Of a stretch of 53,848 nucleotides of DNA, positions 45,437 to 53,848 are shown one piece after another (within the stretch, counting starts at the first letter, position 1; each line of letters begins with the position of its first letter). The DNA comes from Liolophura sinensis (Eukaryota > Mollusca > Polyplacophora > Chitonida > Chitonidae), in assembly GCF_032854445.1 (NCBI RefSeq), contig NW_027018229.1:1-53848 (forward strand). Reading direction: 5' to 3'. The notes beneath the pieces were generated by a model, which made no database searches, had not been told where the DNA came from, and saw only the letters and a program-made list of their open reading frames with translations. The position numbers and the translations under genes are program-made.

Positions 45437-47081
45437 ATGCGCAATTGGGTCAGGCATCTCCAGGTGTTGAAAAATTGCAAATTTCCTTGGTTTCCATGGA
45501 GTAAGAGCCGTTGCTGGGCACGTGATTTTGACATAAATGATGATTCAATTGTGGCTACAGCCAAAAGTATTGGTCGGAGAGCAACGCGGTTTGCACCATT
45601 CGATTTCTCGTCACAAAATACGTCGGATCAGCCTCTTACCAGAACGATTGGAGCATTTTTTTTACTTTTGGATTTCTGCCTGGTCCTTTTGCTAATTGAA
45701 ATCGGCTACATGTACTATGTACCATCGCGACTGGTCATTACTATATTCAACTTTTGATTATAAGTTATGTGCCCATCGGTAGCCCAGAAGACGTCAAATC
45801 TTTGGGCCAAGCCCATTTAACTCACCCAGCAAATGTCTTACTTCTAAGTCGAAGATAAACTCAATGTCTTTATCTACATGTAGAAAAACCACACCATTTT
45901 TATATAAAAAACACAAGGTACTTGATAGAGTCTGCTGTAAAAAGTACAATTGAACACTGACCCACATCAATAAGGTGCCAAAAGATGCGCAATTGGGCCA
46001 GGCATCTCCAGGTGTTGAAAAATTGGAAATTTCCTTGGTTTCCATGGAGTAAGAGCCGTTGCTGGGCACGTGATTTTGACATAATTGATGATTCAATTGT
46101 GGCTACAGCCAAAAGTATTGGTCGGAGAGCAACGCGGTTTGCACCATTCGATTTCTCGTCACAAAATACGTCGGATTAGCCTCTTACCAGCAGCATTGGA
46201 GCATTTTTTCTACTTTTGGATTTTTGCCTGGTCCTTTTGCTAATTGAAATCGGCTACATGTACTATGTACCATCGCGACTGGTCATTACTATATTCAACT
46301 TTTGATTATAAGTTATGTGCCCTTCGGTAGCCCAGAAGACGTCAAATCTTTGGGCCAAGCCCATTTCACTCACCCAGCAAATGTCTTACTTCTAAGTCGA
46401 AGATAAACTTAATCTCTTTATCTACATGTAGAAAAACCACACCATTTTTATATAAAAAACACAAGGTACTTGATACAGTCTGCTGTAAAAAGTACAATTG
46501 AACACTGACCCACATCAATAAGGTGCCAAAAGATGCGCAATTGGGTCAGGCATCTCCAGCTGTTGAAAAATTGGAAATTTCCTTGGTTTCCATGGAGTAA
46601 GAGCCGTTGCTGGGCACGTGATTTTGACATAAATGATGATTCAATTGTGGCTACAGCCAAAAGTATTGGTCGGAGAGCAACGCGGTTTGCACCATTCGAT
46701 TTCTCGTCACAAAATACGTCGGATTAGCCTCTTACCAGCAGCATTGGAACATTTTTTCCACTTTTGGATTTTTGCCTGGTCCTTTTGCTAATTGAAATCG
46801 GCTACATGTACTATGTACAATCGCGACTGGTCATTACTATATTCAACTTTTGATTATAAGTTATGTGCCCTTCGGTAGCCCAGAAGATGTCAAATCTTTG
46901 GGCCAAGCCCATTTAACTCACCCAGCAAATGTCTTACTTCTAAGTCGAAGATAAACTCAATGTCTTTATCTACATGTAGAAAAACCACACCATTTTTATA
47001 TAAAAAAACACAAGGTACTTGATACAGTCTGCTGTAAAAAGTACAATTGAACACTGACCCACATCAATAAGGTGCCAAAAG
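45437..47081 (+). repeat. Trimer HOR, copy 1 (m83-m85, 1,645 bp)
   Basis: Starts are 45437, 45985 and 46533. m83 has a cluster of private alleles: GGATCAGCC, CCAGAACGATT, GATTTCTGCC, GCCCATCGG, GACGTC and GATAGAGTC. m84 has GGGCCAGG near 46000, CATAATTGATG and TTGGAGC-T6-CTAC, a form intermediate between the two common ones. m85 is AGCTG/TTGG plain. TTAG to TCAG in m83 removes the stop of the repeated 64-codon plus frame and extends it to 106 codons (45437-45757). T to C in m84 removes a minus-strand stop, giving 100 codons (45794-46096). Neither resembles a known protein to me. Confidence 0.93.
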
Positions 47082-48726
47082 ATGCGCAATTGGGTCAGGC
47101 ATCTCCAGGTGTTGAAAAATTGCAAATTTCCTTGGTTTCCATGGAGTAAGAGCCGTTGCTGGGCACGTGATTTTGACATAAATGATGATTCAATTGTGGC
47201 TACAGCCAAAAGTATTGGTCGGAGAGCAACGCGGTTTGCACCATTCGATTTCTCGTCACAAAATACGTCGGATCAGCCTCTTACCAGAACGATTGGAGCA
47301 TTTTTTTTACTTTTGGATTTCTGCCTGGTCCTTTTGCTAATTGAAATCGGCTACATGTACTATGTACCATCGCGACTGGTCATTACTATATTCAACTTTT
47401 GATTATAAGTTATGTGCCCATCGGTAGCCCAGAAGACGTCAAATCTTTGGGCCAAGCCCATTTAACTCACCCAGCAAATGTCTTACTTCTAAGTCGAAGA
47501 TAAACTCAATGTCTTTATCTACATGTAGAAAAACCACACCATTTTTATATAAAAAACACAAGGTACTTGATAGAGTCTGCTGTAAAAAGTACAATTGAAC
47601 ACTGACCCACATCAATAAGGTGCCAAAAGATGCGCAATTGGGCCAGGCATCTCCAGGTGTTGAAAAATTGGAAATTTCCTTGGTTTCCATGGAGTAAGAG
47701 CCGTTGCTGGGCACGTGATTTTGACATAATTGATGATTCAATTGTGGCTACAGCCAAAAGTATTGGTCGGAGAGCAACGCGGTTTGCACCATTCGATTTC
47801 TCGTCACAAAATACGTCGGATTAGCCTCTTACCAGCAGCATTGGAGCATTTTTTCCACTTTTGGATTTTTGCCTGGTCCTTTTGCTAATTGAAATCGGCT
47901 ACATGTACTATGTACCATCGCGACTGGTCATTACTATATTCAACTTTTGATTATAAGTTATGTGCCCTTCGGTAGCCCAGAAGACGTCAAATCTTTGGGC
48001 CAAGCCCATTTAACTCACCCAGCAAATGTCTTACTTCTAAGTCGAAGATAAACTTAATCTCTTTATCTACATGTAGAAAAACCACACCATTTTTATATAA
48101 AAAAACACAAGGTACTTGATACAGTCTGCTGTAAAAAGTACAATTGAACACTGACCCACATCAATAAGGTGCCAAAAGATGCGCAATTGGGTCAGGCATC
48201 TCCAGCTGTTGAAAAATTGGAAATTTCCTTGGTTTCCATGGAGTAAGAGCCGTTGCTGGGCACGTGATTTTGACATAAATGATGATTCAATTGTGGCTAC
48301 AGCCAAAAGTATTGGTCGGAGAGCAACGCGGTTTGCACCATTCGATTTCTCGTCACAAAATACGTCGGATTAGCCTCTTACCAGCAGCATTGGAACATTT
48401 TTTCCACTTTTGGATTTTTGCCTGGTCCTTTTGCTAATTGAAATCGGCTACATGTACTATGTACAATCGCGACTGGTCATTACTATATTCAACTTTTGAT
48501 TATAAGTTATGTGCCCTTCGGTAGCCCAGAAGATGTCAAATCTTTGGGCCAAGCCCATTTAACTCACCCAGCAAATGTCTTACTTCTAAGTCGAAGATAA
48601 ACTCAATGTCTTTATCTACATGTAGAAAAACCACACCATTTTTATATAAAAAACACAAGGTACTTGATACAGTCTGCTGTAAAAAGTACAATTGAACACT
48701 GACCCACATCAATAAGGTGCCAAAAC
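47082..48726 (+). repeat. Trimer HOR, copy 2 (m86-m88, 1,645 bp)
   Basis: Starts are 47082, 47630 and 48179. m86 appears identical to m83 over all 548 bases by eye. m87 matches m84 except T6-CCAC in place of T6-CTAC, TTTAACTC in place of TTTCACTC near 48008, and one extra A near 48100. m88 matches m85 without the extra A that m85 has near 47006. About four differences in 1,645 bp makes this one of the youngest duplications in the window. The extended open frames recur at 47082-47402 (+) and 47439-47741 (-). Confidence 0.94.
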
Positions 48727-49822
48727 ATGCGCAATTGGGTCAGGCATCTCCAGGTGTTGAAAAATTGCAAATTTCCTTGGTTTCCATGGAGTAAGAGCCG
48801 TTGCTGGGCACGTGATTTTGACATAAATGATGATTCAATTGTGGCTACAGCCAAAAGTATTGGTCGGATAGCAACGCGGTTTGCACCATTCGATTTCTCG
48901 TCACAAAATACGTCGGATTAGCCTCTTACCAGCAGCATTGAAACATTTTTTTTACTTTTGGATTTTTGACTGGTCCTTTTGCTAATTGAAATCGGCTACA
49001 TGTACTATGTACAATCGCGATTGGTCATTACTATATTCAACTTTTGATTATAAGTTATGTGCCCTTCGGTAGCCCAGAAGATGTCAAATCTTTGGGCCAA
49101 GCCCATTTAACTCACCCAGCAAATGTCTTACTTCTAAGTCGAAGATAAACTTAATCTCTTTATCTACATGTAGAAAAACCACACCATTTTTATATAAAAA
49201 ACACAAGGTACTTGATACAGTCTGCTGTAAAAAGTACAATTGAACACTGACCCACATCAATAAGGTGCCAAAAGATGCGCAATTGGGTCAGGCATCTCCA
49301 GGTGTTGAAAAATTGCAAATTTCCTTGGTTTCCATGGAGTAAGAGCCGTTGCTGGGCACGTGATTTTGACATAAATGATGATTCAATTGTGGCTACAGCC
49401 AAAACTATTGGTCGGAGAGCAACGCGGTTTGCACCATTCGATTTCTCGTCACAAAATACGTCGGATTAGCCTCTTACCAGCAGCATTGGAACATTTTTTC
49501 CACTTTTGGATTTTTGCCTGGTCCTTTTGCTAATTGAAATCGGCTACATGTACTATGTACAATCGCGACTGGTCATTACTATATTCAACTTTTGATTATA
49601 AGTTATGTGCCCTTCGGTAGCCCAGAAGATGTCAAATCTTTGGGCCAAGCCCATTTAACTCACCCAGCAAATGTCTTACTTCTAAGTCGAAGATAAACTT
49701 AATCTCTTTATCTACATGTAGAAAAACCACACCATTTTTATATAAAAACCACAAGGTACTTGATACAGTCTGCTGTAAAAAGTACAATTGAACACTGACC
49801 CACATCAATAAGGTGCCAAAAG
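48727..49822 (+). repeat. Transition monomers m89-m90
   Basis: m89 (48727) has the right-hand alleles CATTGAAAC, TTGACTGG and CGCGATTGG of m70/m75 but lacks their left-hand GAGTAACG and TACGTCAGAT. It also combines CAGCATT with a T8-AC run, a pairing seen nowhere else. A private GGATAGCAAC occurs near 48867 and AAAACATGC just before its start. m90 (49275) is AGGTG/TTGC with a private AAAACTATTGG near 49403. Confidence 0.85.
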
Positions 49823-52800
49823 ATGCGCAATTGGGTCAGGCATCTCCAGGTGTTGAAAAATTGCAAACTTCCTTGGTTTCCATGGAGTAAGAGCCGTTGC
49901 TGGGCACGTGATTTTGACATAAATGATGATTCAATTGTGGCTACAGCCAAAAGTATTGGTCGGAGAGCAACGCGGTTTGCACCATTCGATTTCTCGTCAC
50001 AAAATACGTCGGATTAGTCTCTTACCAGCAGCATTGGAACATTTTTTCCACTTTTGGATTTTTGCCTGGTCCTTTTGCTAATTGAAATCGGCTACATGTA
50101 CTATGTACAATCGCGACTGGTCATTACTATATTCAACTTTTGATTATAAGTTATGTGCCCTTCGGTAGCCCAGAAGATGTCAAATCTTTGGGCCAAGCCC
50201 ATTTAACTCACCCAGCAAATGTCTTACTTCTAAGTCGAAGATAAACTTAATCTCTTTATCTACATGTAGAAAAACCACACCATTTTTATATAAAAACCAC
50301 AAGGTACTTGATACAGTCTGCTGTAAAAAGTAGAATTGAACACTGACCCACATCAATAAGGTGCCAAAAGATGCGCAATTGGGTCAGGCATCTCCAGGTG
50401 TTGAAAAATTGCAAATTTCCTTGGTTTCCATGTAGTAAGAGCCGTTGCTGGGCACGTGATTTTGACATAAATGATGATTCAATTGTAGCTACAGCCAAAA
50501 GTATTGGTCGGAGAGCAACGCGGTTTGCACCATTCGATTTCTCGTCACAAAATACGTCGGATTAGCCTCTTACCAGCAGCATTGGAACATTTTTTCCACT
50601 TTTGGATTTTTGCCTGGTCCTTTTGCTCATTGAAATCGGCTACATGTACTATGTACAATCGCGACTGGTCATTACTATATTCAACTTTTGATTATAAGTT
50701 ATGTGCCCTTCGGTAGCCCAGAAGATGTCAAATCTTTGGGCCAAGCCCATTTAACTCACCCAGCAAATGTCTTACTTCTAAGTCGAAGATAAACTTAATC
50801 TCTTTATCTACATGTAGAAAAACCACACCATTTTTATATAAAAACCACAAGGTACTTGATACAGTCTGCTGTAAAAAGTACAATTGAACACTGACCCACA
50901 TCAATAAGGTGCCAAAAGATGCGCAATTGGGTCAGGCATCTCCAGGTGTTGAAAAATTGCAAATTTCCTTGGTTTCCATGGAGTAAGAGCCGTTGCTGGG
51001 CACGTGATTTTGACATAAATGATGATTCAATTGTGGCTACAGCCAAAAGTATTGGTCGGAGAGCAACGCGGTTTGCACCATTCGATTTCTCGTCACAAAA
51101 TACGTCGGATTAGCCTCTTACCAGCAGCATTGGAACATTTTTTCCACTTTTGGATTTTTGCCTGGTCCTTTTGCTAATTGAAATCGGCTACATGTACTAT
51201 GTACCATCGCGACTGGTCATTACTATATTCAACTTTTGATTATAAGTTATGTGCCCTTCGGTAGCCCAGAAGACGTCAAATCTTTGGGCCAAGCCCATTT
51301 AACTCACCCAGCAAATGTCTTACTTCTAAGTCGAAGATAAACTCAATGTCTTTATCTACATGTAGAAAAACCACACCATTTTTATATAAAAAACACAAGG
51401 TACTTGATACAGTCTGCTGTAAAAAGTACAATTGAACACTGACCCACATCAATAAGGTGCCAAAAGATGCGCAATTGGGTCAGGCATCTCCAGCTGTTGA
51501 AAAATTGCAAATTTCCTTGGTTTCCATGGAGTAAGAGCCGTTGCTGGGCACGTGATTTTGACATAAATGATGATTCAATTGTGGCTACAGCCAAAAGTAT
51601 TGGTCGGAGAGCAACGCGGTTTGCACCATTCGATTTCTCGTCACAAAATACGTCGGATTAGCCTCTTACCAGCAGCATTGGAACATTTTTTCCACTTTTG
51701 GATTTTTGCCTGGTCCTTTTGCTAATTGAAATCGGCTACATGTACTATGTACAATCGCGACTGGTCATTACTATATTCAACTTTTGATTATAAGTTATGT
51801 GCCCTTCGGTAGCCCAGAAGATGTCAAATCTTTGGGCCAAGCCCATTTAACTCACCCAGCAAATGTCTTACTTCTAAGTCGAAGATAAACTTAATCTCTT
51901 TATCTACATGTAGAAAAACCACACCATTTTTATATAAAAACCACAAGGTACTTGATACAGTCTGCTGTAAAAAGTAGAATTGAACACTGACCCACATCAA
52001 TAAGGTGCCAAAAGATGCGCAATTGGGTCAGGCATCTCCAGGTGTTGAAAAATTGGAAATTGCCTTGGTTTCCATGGAGTAAGAGCCGTTGCTGGGCACG
52101 TGATTTTGACATAAATGATGATTCAATTGTGGCTACAGCCAAAAGTATTGGTCGGAGAGCAACGCGGTTTGCACCATTCGATTTCTCGTCACAAAATACG
52201 TCGGATTAGCCTCTTACCAGCAGCATTGGAACATTTTTTCCACTTTTGGATTTTTGCCTGGTCCTTTTGCTCATTGAAATCGGCTACATGTACTATGTAC
52301 AATCGCGACTGGTCATTACTATATTCAACTTTTGATTATAAGTTATGTGCCCTTCGGTAGCCCAGAAGATGTCAAATCTTTGGGCCAAGCCCATTTAACT
52401 CACCCAGCAAATGTCTTACTTCTAAGTCGAAGATAAACTTAATCTCTTTATCTACATGTAGAAAAACCACACCATTTTTATATAAAAACCACAAGGTACT
52501 TGATACAGTCTGCTGTAAAAAGTACAATTGAACACTGACCCACATCAATAAGGTGCCAAAAGATGCGCAATTGGGTCAGGCATCTCCAGGTGTTGAAAAA
52601 TTGCAAATTTCCTTGGTTTCCATGGAGTAAGAGCCGTTGCTGGGCACGTGATTTTGACATAAATGATGATTCAATTGTGGCTACAGCCAAAAGTATTGGT
52701 CGGAGAGCAACGCGGTTTGCACCATTCGATTTCTCGTCACAAAATATGTCGGATTAGCCTCCTACCAGCAGCATTGGAACATTTTTTCCACTTTTGGATT

Positions 52801-53848
52801 TTTGCCTGGTCCTTTTGCTAATTGAAATCGGCTACATGTACTATGTACCATCGCGACTGGTCATTACTATATTCAACTTTTGATTATAAGTTATGTGCCC
52901 TTCGGTAGCCCAGAAGATGTCAAATCTTTGGGCCAAGCCCATTTAACTCACCCAGCAAATGTCTTACTTCTAAGTCGAAGATAAACTCAATGTCTTTATC
53001 TACATGTAGAAAAACCACACCATTTTTATATAAAAAGCACAAGGTACTTGATACAGTCTGCTGTAAAAAGTACAATTGAACACTGACCCACATCAATAAG
53101 GTGCCAAAAGATGCGCAATTGGGTCAGGCATCTCCAGCTGTTGAAAAATTGCAAATTTCCTTGGTTTCCATGGAGTAAGAGCCGTTGCTGGGCACGTGAT
53201 TTTGACATAAATGATGATTCAATTGTGGCTACAGCCAAAAGTATTGGTCGGAGAGCAACGCGGTTTGCACCATTCGATTTCTCGTCACAAAATACGTCGG
53301 ATTAGCCTCTTACCAGCAGCATTGGAACATTTTTTCCACTTTTGGATTTTTGCCTGGTCCTTTTGCTAATTGAAATCGGCTACATGTACTATGTACAATC
53401 GCGACTGGTCATTACTATATTCAACTTTTGATTATAAGTTATGTGCCCTTCGGTAGCCCAGAAGATGTCAAATCTTTGGGCCAAGCCCATTTAACTCACC
53501 CAGCAAATGTCTTACTTCTAAGTCGAAGATAAACTTAATCTCTTTATCTACATGTAGAAAAACCACACCATTTTTATATAAAAACCACAAGGTACTTGAT
53601 ACAGTCTGCTGTAAAAAGTAGAATTGAACACTGACCCACATCAATAAGGTGCCAAAAGATGCGCAATTGGGTCAGGCATCTCCAGGTGTTGAAAAATTGG
53701 AAATTTCCTTGGTTTCCATGGAGTAAGAGCCGTTGCTGGGCACGTGATTTTGACATAAATGATGATTCAATTGTGGCTACAGCCAAAAGTATTGGTCGGA
53801 GAGCAACGCGGTTTGCACCATTCGATTTCTCGTCACAAAATACGTCGG
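49823..53848 (+). repeat. Trimer HOR at the right end (m91-m98, about 2.4 copies, 1,644-bp period)
   Basis: Starts are 49823, 50371, 50919, then 51467, 52015, 52563, then 53111 and 53659 (partial). The first member ends with GTAGAATTG (near 50332, 51973 and 53620), the second has GCTCATT (50630 and 52270; the third instance lies beyond the window) and the third has TACCATCG with TCAATGT. Copies differ by scattered changes: m91 has TTAGTCTC and AAACTTCC, m92 has CATGTAGT (which destroys TCCATGGA) and TGTAGCTAC, m95 has AAATTGCC, m96 has AATATGTC and AAAAAGCAC. The pattern matches m24-m26 (13108-14751). Confidence 0.92.

Larger units (their letters stand above)
1..53848 (+). repeat. Satellite DNA array, 548-bp monomer, 97 complete plus 2 partial copies
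   Basis: The same roughly 548-bp sequence recurs head to tail from the first to the last base. The motif ATGCGCAATT, used here as the monomer start, recurs at 500, 1049, 1597 and so on to 53659. From m1 to m98 is 53,159 bp over 97 monomers. Most monomers are exactly 548 or 549 bp; the extremes are 544 and 552, and nearly all extremes lie between 17.5 and 23.5 kb. Every copy has the same orientation. No unique sequence, transposon or gene interrupts the array and neither edge is reached, so the true array is longer. Tandem arrays of this size are typical of eukaryotic satellite DNA; the chromosomal location is inference. I do not recognise the family. Confidence 0.99.

Noticed and set aside
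1-53848. CRISPR array
   Set aside because: Units are 548 bp with no distinct short repeat and unique spacers; adjacent units are nearly identical throughout.
1-53848. Ribosomal RNA, 5S or histone gene repeats
   Set aside because: The monomer contains none of the conserved rRNA or 5S stretches I would recognise and no long coding frame.
1-53848. Transposon or insertion sequence origin visible in the window
   Set aside because: There is no transposase or reverse transcriptase frame, no terminal inverted repeats flanking a monomer, and no target-site duplications.

Overview
The whole 53,848-base window is one uninterrupted head-to-tail satellite DNA array. The repeat unit is 548 bp (about 40% GC). 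The window holds 97 complete monomers plus a partial one at each end, all in the same orientation. I see no unique flanking sequence, inversion, inserted transposon, RNA gene or credible protein gene. For reference I count monomers m0 to m98, starting each at the ATGCGCAATT motif: m1 starts at 500, m98 starts at 53659, and the mean spacing is 548.03 bp. An array of this size and monomer length points to a eukaryotic nuclear genome, with a centromeric, pericentromeric or other heterochromatic block most likely. I do not recognise the satellite family and cannot name the organism. Abundant TACATGTA words and only moderate CpG loss would suit a marine invertebrate, but that is a weak guess.

The monomers differ from one another by only about 1-3%. 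The differences are a limited set of recurring diagnostic alleles, and these expose a patchwork of higher-order repeats (HORs). Left to right: 1-7075 is a 13-monomer block; 7076-8173 is an irregular indel-bearing pair; 8174-14203 is a trimer followed by two tetramers; 14204-14751 is a single linker monomer; 14752-21870 is a second copy of the 13-monomer block (27 monomers, about 14.8 kb, to the right); 21871-23514 partly echoes the start of that block again; 23515-36666 is a domain of pentamers with interposed dimers, and its cycle is 17 monomers (9,318 bp); 36667-38311 is a transition; 38312-43791 holds two related pentamers with a mosaic monomer; 43792-45436 is a transition; 45437-48726 is two trimers; 48727-49822 is a transition; 49823-53848 is a third trimer system running off the window.

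No genes act together here. The structure reflects turnover by unequal exchange and gene conversion. The many short open frames (64 codons on +, 60-70 on -) are the same chance frames copied in each monomer. A stretch from about 17.83 to 23.43 kb carries dozens of one-base indels that the equivalent monomers elsewhere lack. This looks more like unpolished assembly sequence than biology and should be settled before the second half of the 13-monomer block is interpreted.
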